A stretch of 64,000 nt of DNA, from assembly GCA_028280485.1 (NCBI GenBank), contig JANQLS010000085.1, forward strand, positions 62,001 through 126,000, read 5' to 3'. The notes under the pieces were generated by a model. The model did no database searches. It was given only the letters and a program-made list of their open reading frames with translations, and was not told the DNA's origin. This DNA is from Planctomycetota bacterium (GTDB taxonomy: Bacteria > Planctomycetota > UBA8108 > JACQVS01). A program made the translations under genes and the position numbers. This document shows, one piece after another, positions 35,795-44,010 of the stretch (positions are counted from its first letter, which is position 1; each line of letters opens with the position of its first letter).

Positions 35795-36961
35795 TTAATC
35801 TCTCACTTCAAGCTTCTCGGGCAAAAGCTTGTCTGGAATCCCGTTTAAAATTAATTCTTTAGCTTCCGCCCAATTATTAACGCTATAAGCCTTCTTTGAT
35901 TTTTCAGCTATTTTTGGATCCTTGGGCTGAATCAAAATCGAAGAGATTTTGTTTTCCCGATAGGCGACTTGATCGCCTTCAAGATGACCAACTCCCCAGA
36001 GAACTTGACTCCACGATCGAGCGATAATCTGAGTTTTGATGTAATCGCTCTTGAAATCCCACTCAGTAAATCTGCGTTTGTAGTACTCACCTTTGACATC
36101 GCGGTGAATCACGGGTCCTGAGGGGAAACCGTTCTCTGCTAACCATTTTTTCGAAGAATGGGTCAATGCTTCGGGTCGAGCGGTTAAGTAGATAACGCGG
36201 GCTCGACTTGAGATTTCGATCAAGGCATCGGATGCGCCCACCAGGGGAGCGGGCGTATGGACTTGATCATCTTCTAAGGAGTGACTGACATCGGTTTGAG
36301 CGATGGTGTTGTCGATATCGCTGATCACGATGGGAGTGTCGTGAGCGGTGACCGAAAGCACCAAATAGGATTCCAGTTGGGGTAACACGAGCTTTTCTGG
36401 CTCGAGAACTTGAATTCGAACCAAATAATTTCCGGGAAGGGCGGGAGCCTGAAACGTGACCTCGCAGGACCCGTCTTCTTTTGAAACAGCATCACCGATC
36501 AATTTGGTTATCGAGTCAAAAGGGCCGTTAGGATCGGCGGGGAAACGGTCGTGGGGGCTTTCACTGATGGCGAACTGAACTTTGATGTTTTCGACATCGG
36601 GATTCAGAAATACGGGCCCGTCGTGTTCGATGCGAGCTTTCAATGAAACCTTAAAACCAGGTAGAGCTAAGGCATCATCACCGGTCAGCTTTGCTCCAGG
36701 TCTAAAGGCGGCGCTGAAAAAGAGCAGCAAAATCAGGCTCGCCATCAAGACACACACCACCATCATCAACCGCCGACTAGAAACGGCTTGAAGCTTTTTG
36801 TTTAGAGCTTGATCGTCTCGTTGAGCTTGGGAGTCAGTGCCCAGACTAGGAGTGGAGGGCTCTTCTTGGACCTTTTCGTCAGCGGGAGTAGGACTCGCTT
36901 CGGACTTGGCCTTATTGTGTTTCTTCTTCTTGCTTTTTCGTGTCACCGATGATTTCTTCAA
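35795..36961 (-). CDS. App1/LNS2-like HAD phosphatase with membrane anchor
   Basis: The C-terminal part contains a DUF2183/App1-type HAD domain: IVISDIDNTIAQTDV near residue 213 (nucleophile DIDNT), VIYLTARPEAL (motif II), a lysine-rich KGEYYKRRFTEWDFKSDYIKTQII stretch, and GHLEGDQVAYRENKI as motif IV. App1 relatives are phosphatidate phosphatases, so lipid dephosphorylation is plausible but not shown. The N-terminus is very basic (KKSKKKKHNKAK type), followed by a membrane helix (LMMVVCVLMASLILLLFFSAAF) and a beta-rich domain, which would place the phosphatase outside the cytoplasm. The start is uncertain: a TTG at 36961 has no ribosome-binding site and overlaps the upstream small gene by 50 bases, so coupling or a later start is possible. 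Confidence 0.72.
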   Translation of the reverse strand: MKKSSVTRKSKKKKHNKAKSEASPTPADEKVQEEPSTPSLGTDSQAQRDDQALNKKLQAVSSRRLMMVVCVLMASLILLLFFSAAFRPGAKLTGDDALALPGFKVSLKARIEHDGPVFLNPDVENIKVQFAISESPHDRFPADPNGPFDSITKLIGDAVSKEDGSCEVTFQAPALPGNYLVRIQVLEPEKLVLPQLESYLVLSVTAHDTPIVISDIDNTIAQTDVSHSLEDDQVHTPAPLVGASDALIEISSRARVIYLTARPEALTHSSKKWLAENGFPSGPVIHRDVKGEYYKRRFTEWDFKSDYIKTQIIARSWSQVLWGVGHLEGDQVAYRENKISSILIQPKDPKIAEKSKKAYSVNNWAEAKELILNGIPDKLLPEKLEVRD

Positions 36962-37181
36962 TCGATGGCAAGTGGGCCGGACTGAGGCGGTCGACAGCCA
37001 CTCGCGTGAGAGGGGAGGGGGTTTCAGGGAAAGTTTGAACCAAGGCTACACGCTCGGGCGCCTCATATTCCACATGGAGGATGGTTCCCGTTTGTTGATT
37101 GCTCAAACTTACGACTTTGCCGATCAAATCGATTCGATCGAGCTTTTCCGCTGGGGGATAGGAAGAGTCTTTAGTGCTCAT
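36912..37181 (-). CDS. Small conserved-looking cytoplasmic protein
   Basis: The 89-residue protein starts at an ATG with GAAGG six bases upstream, which supports expression. The central part LIGKVVSLSNQQTGTILHVEYEAPERVALVQTF looks like a small beta-barrel; both termini are polar. It has no membrane segment and no recognised family. It overlaps the App1-like gene by 50 bases in the same direction, implying translational coupling. Confidence 0.5.
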   Translation of the reverse strand: MSTKDSSYPPAEKLDRIDLIGKVVSLSNQQTGTILHVEYEAPERVALVQTFPETPSPLTRVAVDRLSPAHLPSIEEIIGDTKKQEEETQ

Positions 37182-37373
37182 ATCAACCTTCGATCAGGGT
37201 TTGAACAGTTGGGGGCAGTATTTAGACTTAACTGCGATTTAGATGGCTAAACTTAACTAATACTTAATTGCGCTTAACGGCCGGGTATTATAGAAGGCAC
37301 AGGTTAGGGGTTCAACAAAGCACGGCTCGTGAACACCATTTCTTCAACATACACTTTTTGGTGACGCATCCAA

Positions 37374-37892
37374 ATGAAATCGCCCTCAGAACTAAGTTCC
37401 GAAGAAAAACAGAAAATCGAAGAGGCAAAAAGCAAAGCCTACATTCTCTATGAGGGAGTCGAAGTTCCTCACCGAAGTTGTGGGATCGCCCTCGCGGAAA
37501 CCTTCAATCTCGCGACCACTCCTTACCAGTGCCTTCGCAAAGGAGGGATTACGGGGAAGGGAGAATGTGGGGCTATCAAGGCCGGGGAATTGATTTTAGG
37601 AGAATACCTGGGTGACCCAGATCCCACCGGAGTCGTCACTCAAGAATTGAGGGAAGCAGCCACCCTTTATCGTGAACTTTGGGAGGAACGGGTCGATCGG
37701 GGTCAAAAAGATCCTTCGGCGCCCATCAACATTGTCTGCGATAACCTCACACAACCCTTCGAAGATTTTATGGGGAAAGACCGGCAACAGTTCTGTACCA
37801 ATATCGCGTCGACGATCGCTGAAATCGTAGCTGAGATCCTCTGTCGCTTGGAAACGGATTTCAAAATATCGCCCATCGAGAGTGCGAAATAG
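37374..37892 (+). CDS. C_GCAxxG_C_C-like cysteine protein
   Basis: The 172-residue protein has a cysteine pattern resembling the putative redox-active C_GCAxxG_C_C family: SCGIALAETFN (Cys near 37), YQCLRKGGITGKGECGAIKAGELILGEYLG with CGAxxAG in place of GCAxxG, INIVCDN, QFCTNIAS and ILCRLE. Members often accompany metal or electron-transfer systems; the function is not established. It has no signal peptide. The start is the first ATG after a long stop-free leader. It is monocistronic, with a family B hairpin downstream at 38034. Confidence 0.6.
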   Translation: MKSPSELSSEEKQKIEEAKSKAYILYEGVEVPHRSCGIALAETFNLATTPYQCLRKGGITGKGECGAIKAGELILGEYLGDPDPTGVVTQELREAATLYRELWEERVDRGQKDPSAPINIVCDNLTQPFEDFMGKDRQQFCTNIASTIAEIVAEILCRLETDFKISPIESAK

Positions 37893-38033
37893 CGGTCATT
37901 TTCCCCCGAATCGCGCTTTTCCATCGGTTTGAGGATGGTGGGGGCGATAGAATGGGATTGTGTTCCGCCACCTTCTGAGGCGGTGAATATTTTTCTTCGT
38001 GAAAAATTGACCTCAATCAAAGAAGAAAATAAT

Positions 38034-38093
38034 TTAACTAGCCCGAAGCGCTAGCGAGGGGAGCTTCCCTCGCTAGCGCTTCGGGCTAGTTAA
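38034..38093. repeat. 60-bp perfect hairpin repeat (family B copy 2)
   Basis: Its 27-base arms are the same as in the 18160-18219 copy and enclose the loop GAGCTT. It ends 20 bases before the next start codon and could terminate the upstream transcript. Confidence 0.92.
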
Positions 38094-38113
38094 CGGGAGT
38101 TCGATAAAAATTC

Positions 38114-39178
38114 ATGAAAAGAATCATTTTCTTCCTTTCATTCAGTATCGGATTGAGCCAACTCACTCAACCCGCACTCGCCTTCGATCTCAAAAAGGTT
38201 AGAAGCATCCTTCAATCCATCCCCGAATCGGCGAGGAAGGGAAACGTTGAACCGCGCCTGTTCGAAGAGATTAAGACTGCGAAGAAAGAAGAGAAGGCTA
38301 ATGCTATTGTCCCTATCCCTCGCCTTGAGCTTCGAAGCGGTGATCTTCTCAAGGGGCAAATCTTGGTCGAGACCTTGGACATCCAAACTCCCTTTGGAGT
38401 CCTTCAGATCCCTCAGAAAGAGTACCAGGTGATTGAGTTTTACCCCGAAGCCGATCCGGCGATTCTCAAAGATATCGTAGCTGCGATTAAAGAGCTGGGG
38501 CATAGCGATTTCAAAAAACGGGATCAAGCTACTAAGTATTTAGAAAAGACCTACCCCGACAGTATCAAGGCCGTTACCCAGGCGAGTAAATCAGATGACT
38601 TTGAAGTTCGTCATCGCGCCTTGAAGCTCTTGGATGAATTTTCGAATAACGACGACAGTCTCACGGGGCTCGACCGACGAGAGATAGATACGATCAAAAC
38701 AAAGGGCTTAAAATTAGAGGGTAAAATCCTTCTCGATGTGATCCCGTTAAAAACCGACTACGGCACTTTGAACATTCCTAAACGCGATATTTTGAAAATT
38801 GTTTTCAACGCGAATCAAAATCAAGAAACTCAGGTAGAAATACCATCTTCAAAATTAGCTCCTTCGAATTGGGTCCCCACTCAGGTCGAAATCAGCGCTG
38901 GAGATAAGATCGAGATTTCGGCCAAAGGTACGATGAACGTCAGTAATTATGGCGTCAATTGCGGTCCGGATGGTAGTACCCGCACCAGTCGTGTTATGCG
39001 TGGATTTCGAATGCTCACTTTAGTAGGAAAGATCGGTAAAAGCGGAACGCCGTTTAAGGTCGGTTCAAATTACAAGGCTAATAGTAAGCAGAAGGGACAA
39101 CTTTTTTTGAGTATTGTTCCCTTCCGATATGCGTCGGCAGTGGGGACGTACGTCGCAAACATCAAAGTGAAGAAGTAA
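38114..39178 (+). CDS. Secreted protein with C-terminal LecA/PA-IL-like domain
   Basis: The 354-residue protein has a signal peptide (IIFFLSFSIGLSQLTQPALA). The middle contains two LELRSGDLLKGQI...LQIP / LKLEGKILLDVIPLKTDYGTLNIP units, a beta-sandwich motif frequent in Planctomycetota secreted proteins, separated by a short helical repeat (about 130-180). Residues of about 250-354 (WVPTQVEISAGDKIEISAKGTM, NCGPDG, LTLVGKIGKSGTPFKVGSNY, GQLFLSIVP) match the galactose-binding PA-IL/LecA-like fold. A sugar-binding envelope or extracellular role is inferred. fabZ-like starts 12 bases downstream, so they may be cotranscribed. Confidence 0.65.
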   Translation: MKRIIFFLSFSIGLSQLTQPALAFDLKKVRSILQSIPESARKGNVEPRLFEEIKTAKKEEKANAIVPIPRLELRSGDLLKGQILVETLDIQTPFGVLQIPQKEYQVIEFYPEADPAILKDIVAAIKELGHSDFKKRDQATKYLEKTYPDSIKAVTQASKSDDFEVRHRALKLLDEFSNNDDSLTGLDRREIDTIKTKGLKLEGKILLDVIPLKTDYGTLNIPKRDILKIVFNANQNQETQVEIPSSKLAPSNWVPTQVEISAGDKIEISAKGTMNVSNYGVNCGPDGSTRTSRVMRGFRMLTLVGKIGKSGTPFKVGSNYKANSKQKGQLFLSIVPFRYASAVGTYVANIKVKK

Positions 39179-39190
39179 GCTGTTAATTCA

Positions 39191-39622
39191 ATGTCTAGTT
39201 CATTCGAGGGCCTGATTGAGCTCCTTCCTCAACGCCCTCCATTTCGATTTGTCGATCGCGTAGTTCATTTAGTTCCTGGGGAAAGTATCGAAGCAGAGGT
39301 TGATTTTCCGTCTGGGCACGGCGTGTTCGAAGGCCATCTTCCCGAGGAGCCGCTCGTTCCCGGTGTGATTCTGATCGAGGCCATGGCACAAGCTTCAGGA
39401 TTAGCCTTAGCCAAAACAGAGGAAGGCACGCGGCCGATTCATGGCTATTTAGTGGAAGTAGGTCGCGTTAAATTCAAAAGCAAAGTCATCCCCAATTCGA
39501 CCGTCACCCTTAAAGCGAAACTCTCGCAATCCTTCGGACCCATCTTTCGTTTTGAAACTCAAGCATTATGCGATGGTGTGATTGCAGCAGAGGGTGAGAT
39601 TACGGTGAAGGCGAGTTTGTGA
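39191..39622 (+). CDS. fabZ: FabZ/FabA-like 3-hydroxyacyl-ACP dehydratase
   Basis: The 143-residue hot-dog-fold protein starts LIELLPQRPPFRFVDRVV, the FabZ opening. The catalytic histidine lies in FEGHLPEEPLVPGVILIEAMAQASG (His near 50, catalytic Glu near 63), matching F.GHFP..PVMPGVL..EA.AQ. FabZ dehydrates 3-hydroxyacyl-ACP in fatty-acid elongation. The EEP insertion and the isolated position mean it may be a specialised paralogue rather than the housekeeping enzyme. It follows the LecA-like gene by 12 bases and ends just before a family A element. Confidence 0.85.
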   Translation: MSSSFEGLIELLPQRPPFRFVDRVVHLVPGESIEAEVDFPSGHGVFEGHLPEEPLVPGVILIEAMAQASGLALAKTEEGTRPIHGYLVEVGRVKFKSKVIPNSTVTLKAKLSQSFGPIFRFETQALCDGVIAAEGEITVKASL

Positions 39623-39640
39623 TTTATAAATAGCTCCAAT

Positions 39641-39784
39641 TTAACTAGCCCGGAGCGTAAGCGACGGGACAATGCTAAGGTATTTCATGGGTGGGAATTA
39701 AATGCCTGAGTTATCTCTTAGGACCTACCGATGGGGTTTCATCACGATGACGTATCCCGTCGCTCACGCTCCGGGCTTACTAAC
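39641..39784. repeat. MITE-like element, family A copy 5
   Basis: TTAACTAGCCCGGAGCGTAA opens a 144-bp unit closed by CGCTCACGCTCCGGGCTTAC. The interior is about nine-tenths identical by eye to that of 16911-17049. It sits at a convergent gene junction. Confidence 0.9.
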
Positions 39785-39821
39785 TTATTTCGAATAAATT
39801 CACGGCCTCGGGTGTAGCCGA

Positions 39822-40397
39822 CTACTTTTTTCGTTTCGCATCCATCTCCATCCACGCGGCGAGAATTCCGGTGAGCATCCCAAACAGATGCCCTTCCCAA
39901 GAAATACCAGATCGAATGGGTAGTATTCCAAGGAACATAGGTATGCCGTAGGAAAGGAAAACGAAGCCCGCAACGACCACAGCAATGATGTCTTTATTTA
40001 GAACTCCTCGAGCAACCAAATAACCGAAATATCCGAAGATCACACCACTTGCTCCCACGTGAAGGGAACTTCCCGCTCCGACGATCCAAACTCCTAGCCC
40101 GCCGACGATGGTGACAAAGATCGTCAACTCAATAAAGGTGTCTAAGCCTCGAAAAAGAACTAACCCTCCAAGAATAAGAAGAGGCCAAGTATTCATGATC
40201 AAGTGCAACCAATCACCATGAAGGAAGGGGCTGAAGAGAAGCCCCCATAATCCACCGAGGCTCCGAGGTCGAATACCCCATTCATTGAGACTCATTCCCA
40301 TCAAGCTATTCACTAGATGGATCACCCAGAGTAAGGCGATAAAGCCGAGCAAAAACATGAGGTTCTTTTTAAAAGCAGAGGTTTTTTTCTCGTTCAT
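39822..40397 (-). CDS. Rhomboid intramembrane serine protease
   Basis: The 191-residue protein has six predicted membrane helices. It carries all rhomboid signatures: HGDWLHLIMNTWPLL (residues 60-74, His and Asn), the catalytic serine in VGASGVIFG (S117) and the catalytic histidine in WEGHLFGMLTG (H170). Rhomboids cleave helices within the membrane; their substrates here are unknown. The size matches the minimal bacterial six-helix form. It lies 33 bases downstream of the PLP decarboxylase gene on the same strand, so they probably share a transcript. Confidence 0.94.
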   Translation of the reverse strand: MNEKKTSAFKKNLMFLLGFIALLWVIHLVNSLMGMSLNEWGIRPRSLGGLWGLLFSPFLHGDWLHLIMNTWPLLILGGLVLFRGLDTFIELTIFVTIVGGLGVWIVGAGSSLHVGASGVIFGYFGYLVARGVLNKDIIAVVVAGFVFLSYGIPMFLGILPIRSGISWEGHLFGMLTGILAAWMEMDAKRKK

Positions 40398-40430
40398 TTC
40401 GATTTGAATTCAAGGGGTAAAATGTCTGAG

Positions 40431-42089
40431 TTAGTCTTTAATTTTCTGTCGAGCTTCTAATACTTTCTGAACGATTTGTTCCATATGGCCTTCGGTTACA
40501 AACGGAGAAAGTACATAAGACTTTAATGCTAAGATCGGAGTACCAAAATCGCTCTTTCGGTAGCAATCGGTGGTGGATAATAAAATTCCTTCCCCGCGCA
40601 TCGCTTCTTCGTGAAGCAGATTGAAGATCTTTTGGTTGTACTCGTTGTTCTTTAACAGTTGCTCTTGGTAATCCGGATCTGAAAATTCTCGATCTTTGAC
40701 TGTCCATGTGTCGACGTCATCCGGATACACCCTAAACAAGGTAACGGTGCCAAAATTACCTCCATTTAAGACGGTGGTATGGGAGTTCCCTTCCAGGTTT
40801 TCTCGTAAAACTTCGGCCATTTCGACTAAATGCCCCAGTAGTGCCCGAAGCCCGTTTTTCCCGAGAAGTAACATATTCCCCAAAGCTGCCAATACCCCGC
40901 ATCCGGATCGAGATGTTTCTAGAGAATAGATCCCCGGATGCTCCACTCCCGTTTGGAACAAGTAAGGCATTTTTTCTCGATCACGAGCGAGAAGGGCGAG
41001 ATCACTCTTATTCTTACAGACGAAAGCACTTGAGATATAGGGTGCGAAGCCTGTTTTGTGAAAATCGATGCCAAATGAATCAGCTAAGTGTAGCTTGCTG
41101 ATTTTTTGAATCGCCCCATTGAGAGCTCGAACAGTTCGTTTTCTGAATCCCAGGGAATTACGGTCGAAATCGTAATCGTTGAACACACTCCAGGCCCAAC
41201 CGATGACGGCGTCGGCATGAATATGAGGGGTGTATTCGAGTTTAAATTCTTGAACTAACTGATCACGAAGTTTGACGACTGCTTCTAAGTCATCTAAGCC
41301 AAATGCATCGGTCGTTCCCAACGTGACTAAAAAGGCGGCGATCTTTTTGTTTTCTACGAGAGCTTTGCGAGCTTGTTTTTCGAGCTCTTCAACCTGAATG
41401 TTGTTGTCTCGGTGAGTAGGGATTTCCACTAAACATCGTTCTCCCAATCCTAACCATCCGGTGATGCTCAAACGACTGTAGTGACTTTGGCCCGAAGAAA
41501 AAACGAGGAGATCTTCGCGGATTCCATTTTCCATCGCACCCGGTAGGGCCTTTTCGATGCCAATTCGAATGCCGTACATGTTGGTGCCCGTTCCCCCGAA
41601 GGTGAAGATTCCGCTACTTTTTTTAGTATCGTAACCGACTAAATCGGAAACCATGGCGATCACACGAGCTTCAGCAACCCCAATTTGGTAGCTCGAGTCA
41701 TCAGAAACCATGTTGACGTTATAGATCGTGGGAAGGAGCGCACCGATGATGCTTGCGATGCTGGGTGGGGGAACCACATTGATTTGGACCTTGGGATGGC
41801 TCCAAATGGGGATTCCCTCAAAGAGACTCACCAGGTGATTGGAAACCCCCTCTAAATCTTGAGGAGACTCTGCAATTCGGTCCTTGTGAGCTTCTGAATA
41901 GTTCAACTGAGTCGGTTTACCAAACATCGGGACTTCAGATTTCATCCCGTCGAGTTGATCTAAAGCGCGCAGAATGGAAAAGACGAAGTAGGCGTCATGA
42001 ACTCGGTCTGAAACGGGTTGGGGAAAAGAATTCTTCAGGTTTTCGAGGATCGAGCGATAAGTACTCTGGTGGGCATCTTCAGAAGACAT
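40431..42089 (-). CDS. Group II PLP-dependent amino-acid decarboxylase-like enzyme
   Basis: The 552-residue cytoplasmic protein belongs to the pyridoxal-phosphate group II decarboxylases (glutamate, tyrosine, diaminobutyrate or aspartate). The motifs are GIFTFGGTGTNMYGI, LVFSSGQSHYSRLSI, the aspartate region HIHADAVIGWAW and the Schiff-base lysine in IDFHKTGFAPY (K near 345). An N-terminal extension includes HPKVQINVVPPPSIASIIGALLP as in the family. The sequence does not let me choose the substrate; PanP-like or diaminobutyrate-type enzymes are the nearest comparisons. The next gene in the same direction is the rhomboid protease. Confidence 0.85.
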   Translation of the reverse strand: MSSEDAHQSTYRSILENLKNSFPQPVSDRVHDAYFVFSILRALDQLDGMKSEVPMFGKPTQLNYSEAHKDRIAESPQDLEGVSNHLVSLFEGIPIWSHPKVQINVVPPPSIASIIGALLPTIYNVNMVSDDSSYQIGVAEARVIAMVSDLVGYDTKKSSGIFTFGGTGTNMYGIRIGIEKALPGAMENGIREDLLVFSSGQSHYSRLSITGWLGLGERCLVEIPTHRDNNIQVEELEKQARKALVENKKIAAFLVTLGTTDAFGLDDLEAVVKLRDQLVQEFKLEYTPHIHADAVIGWAWSVFNDYDFDRNSLGFRKRTVRALNGAIQKISKLHLADSFGIDFHKTGFAPYISSAFVCKNKSDLALLARDREKMPYLFQTGVEHPGIYSLETSRSGCGVLAALGNMLLLGKNGLRALLGHLVEMAEVLRENLEGNSHTTVLNGGNFGTVTLFRVYPDDVDTWTVKDREFSDPDYQEQLLKNNEYNQKIFNLLHEEAMRGEGILLSTTDCYRKSDFGTPILALKSYVLSPFVTEGHMEQIVQKVLEARQKIKD

Positions 42090-42270
42090 AAGTTTTTAAG
42101 CTTTTCTTAAGTCGGGTCTCATAGGTGTTTCTGAGTGATGATTCGTTCAAAATGGAATGCCATTACCCAAGTTCCGGTAAATTGGGCCTGCTCAGATGAC
42201 AATTTGCCTATTGTAGTAAGGGCTAATCGTGTGCTAAGAACTATTCCTTCAATATTTGTTAGATTTGTGA

Positions 42271-42360
42271 ATTCACCGACCCTGACGGCTCAGGCGACAC
42301 TGAATTAGCCCAGCTCCAATGCTGAACTGGGATGGATTTGTCGATCTTTTGTCGGTGAAT
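42271..42360 (+). promoter_or_regulatory. Candidate structured leader upstream of the lipoprotein operon
   Basis: ATTCACCGAC (42271-42280) and GTCGGTGAAT (42351-42360) are a perfect 10-bp inverted repeat. Between them, GGCT...AGCC and CCCAG...CTGGG can form two further stems, giving a three-way junction about 63 bases before the first lipoprotein ATG. It may be a cis-acting RNA or a protein site. The rest of the 42090-42422 gap is non-coding. Confidence 0.35.
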
Positions 42361-42422
42361 AGAGATTATGGAGCTTTCTCATCTCTTGGATGGGCAGAGT
42401 TTCAGATTCCGTGGAGATGCAC

Positions 42423-42800
42423 ATGAAGTTTAGAATCTCGTTCCTTCTATTATTAGCGACTCTCATGGGTCTCAGCGTAGGTTGTGGCGTTTCCCAGAAA
42501 GGCTTCACGATCGTTTCTTTCCCAAAGGGAGCAACGATCTATTTAGATGAAGTTCAAAAGGGTCAAACCGATCGTGAAAACCTGTTAGTGGATTTTCGCA
42601 CTCAACCCTTCAGAACATTGAGGGTTGAGAAGCCGGGCTATCAAACTGCAGGTATCATTCTTTACCCTGATTCTTCTCCAAAGGTGGATTTTTTCCTTCA
42701 GAAAGCACCGGATTCAGACCGAATTCTGGAAGCGGTAGAAGAGCTTAAAGCAAAGGTTGATCAGCTTCAGTCTCAGATCATCAATTTGCGCCAACAGTAG
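42423..42800 (+). CDS. PEGA-domain lipoprotein with C-terminal coiled coil
   Basis: The 125-residue protein starts MKFRISFLLLLATLMGLSVGCGVSQ, a lipoprotein signal with lipobox SVGC. A PEGA domain follows (VSFPKGATIYLDEVQKGQTDRENLLVDF...VEKPGYQ), then a heptad-rich C-terminus (ILEAVEELKAKVDQLQSQIINLRQQ) likely to oligomerise. PEGA domains are small surface-exposed beta modules of unknown ligand. The ATG at 42423 is preferred over upstream codons because it starts the signal peptide. First of three consecutive lipoprotein genes. Confidence 0.8.
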   Translation: MKFRISFLLLLATLMGLSVGCGVSQKGFTIVSFPKGATIYLDEVQKGQTDRENLLVDFRTQPFRTLRVEKPGYQTAGIILYPDSSPKVDFFLQKAPDSDRILEAVEELKAKVDQLQSQIINLRQQ

Positions 42801-42923
42801 TCGGCTCGACTATCACTCCGAGAGAAAAAAGGGGTTAATTATAGATCGACTCCGATCTATACGTGTCACCGGTCCCAGCGCAAGGATGGGGTCATCGTTT
42901 CGTAATTGAGGTTTATCTCAAAA

Positions 42924-43223
42924 ATGCTCAAAAAGATTTTACTCACATTAGTTTGTCTAGCTAGTTTTGGCTTGGCCGCTCAAGGTTGTGGTACTCCCAC
43001 GAAATATGTGGCGATCGACAGTAAGCCACAAGGGGCTACTGTTTTTATCAATGGAGAAGAAAAGGGGGTTACTCCCATCCAAAATCTCCAACTCACTTTT
43101 CCGGCTGGCCTTGAACAACGCGTGATCATTCAGGTTGTTAAAGATCGCTATCTGCCGTTCTTTGAAAGCTGGTTGTTCTTAGAAGTTCCACGTCAAAAGA
43201 AGTACATCTTACAGGAGAATTAA
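42924..43223 (+). CDS. Small PEGA-domain lipoprotein
   Basis: The 99-residue protein (ATG at 42924) has a signal with lipobox AQGC and a PEGA module (YVAIDSKPQGATVFINGEEKGVTPIQNLQLTFPAG, then VVKDRYLPFFESW). It resembles the preceding protein in domain type but lacks the coiled coil. A TTG at 42906 would add MRFISK and is less likely. The next gene begins 3 bases after the stop, so these are translated from one message. Confidence 0.78.
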   Translation: MLKKILLTLVCLASFGLAAQGCGTPTKYVAIDSKPQGATVFINGEEKGVTPIQNLQLTFPAGLEQRVIIQVVKDRYLPFFESWLFLEVPRQKKYILQEN

Positions 43224-43226
43224 GCC

Positions 43227-43613
43227 ATGAAATACTTATCCCTATTGGCCGTCCTCTTGTGTGTTTCTTGTAGTTCGGTCAAACATAGAACTTTTGAAAT
43301 TTCGGCTATCAGTACGGCAAAAGAAAATATCCCTTCGATTGTCGTGGTTGATGAGGAAATCTACAAAACTCCGGATGGAACGGTTGTTTTAACACCCGCA
43401 AAAGTTCGAGTACCTTTCGAAATCGATCCTTATACCGGTTTATTTAAAACGGTCAACATCGAGGTCAGAGCCGTCGTCAAAGACGAGGATGGAAATATCT
43501 CAAGGGGTTTGGCTGAAGATGACGAGCTCCCTTTCCATCGAAAAGATCGATCGTATTTTCATAACGATCCTCCCAAGTTGCTCTTCATCTTGGATCGAAA
43601 CATCGATTACTGA
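43227..43613 (+). CDS. Small lipoprotein, third gene of the PEGA operon
   Basis: The 128-residue protein starts MKYLSLLAVLLCVSCSSVKH with a lipobox-like CVSC. The rest is mostly beta (IPSIVVVDEEIYKTPDGTVVLTPAKVRVPFEIDPYTG) with acidic and aromatic residues near the end. No family is recognised. It follows the PEGA lipoprotein by three bases and precedes a strong terminator, so it closes the operon. Confidence 0.72.
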   Translation: MKYLSLLAVLLCVSCSSVKHRTFEISAISTAKENIPSIVVVDEEIYKTPDGTVVLTPAKVRVPFEIDPYTGLFKTVNIEVRAVVKDEDGNISRGLAEDDELPFHRKDRSYFHNDPPKLLFILDRNIDY

Positions 43614-43646
43614 TGCCGATTCGATTCAAAGTCTAAGCATTCATTT

Positions 43647-43678
43647 AAAAAGGCCGGCGCATTGCGCCGGCCTTTTTT
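43647..43678 (+). terminator. Rho-independent terminator of the lipoprotein operon
   Basis: AAAAGGCCGGCGC pairs with GCGCCGGCCTTTT around a three-base loop and ends in six T residues. Confidence 0.95.
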
Positions 43679-43908
43679 CATTCCTGGATTCAACGATAAG
43701 ATATTTATTTATTGAGCTTTAGAGCTTTTTTCTGAGAGAGAAGAGTCTCTGAATTGAGGGGAGCTTGAAAGTCTTTGTGGAAGGTGAGTTCAGTTTTCTC
43801 TTTCTGGAGTCACATTTTTCACACCGAAGGTTGACTCGAATCCGCTCTAAGTGAAATGATAGACGATTAGGAATAAGCGATTACTCCTTTTGTTTCCCCT
43901 TTTATTAA

Positions 43909-43971
43909 TAGCCGAACTTGAGAAAGTTTGGCACTTCACGTTGCTTAGCCAAATTTTTACAAGTTCGGCAA
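43909..43971. repeat. GCCGAACTT palindromic repeat (family D copy 3)
   Basis: GCCGAACTTG...AAGTTTGGC and GCCAAATTT...AAGTTCGGC face each other, about 63 bp in all. It lies 40 bases upstream of the leucine-rich-repeat gene. The remainder of 43679-44010 holds no gene. Confidence 0.8.
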
Positions 43972-44010
43972 CAGATTAAATGTGTCAACACATTGACTTG
44001 GAATAAGTTC

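Noticed and set aside
35786..35806. AGTGAGA...TCTCACT hairpin between tolC-like and App1-like genes as a terminator
   Set aside because: The stem is short and no T-run follows on either strand.
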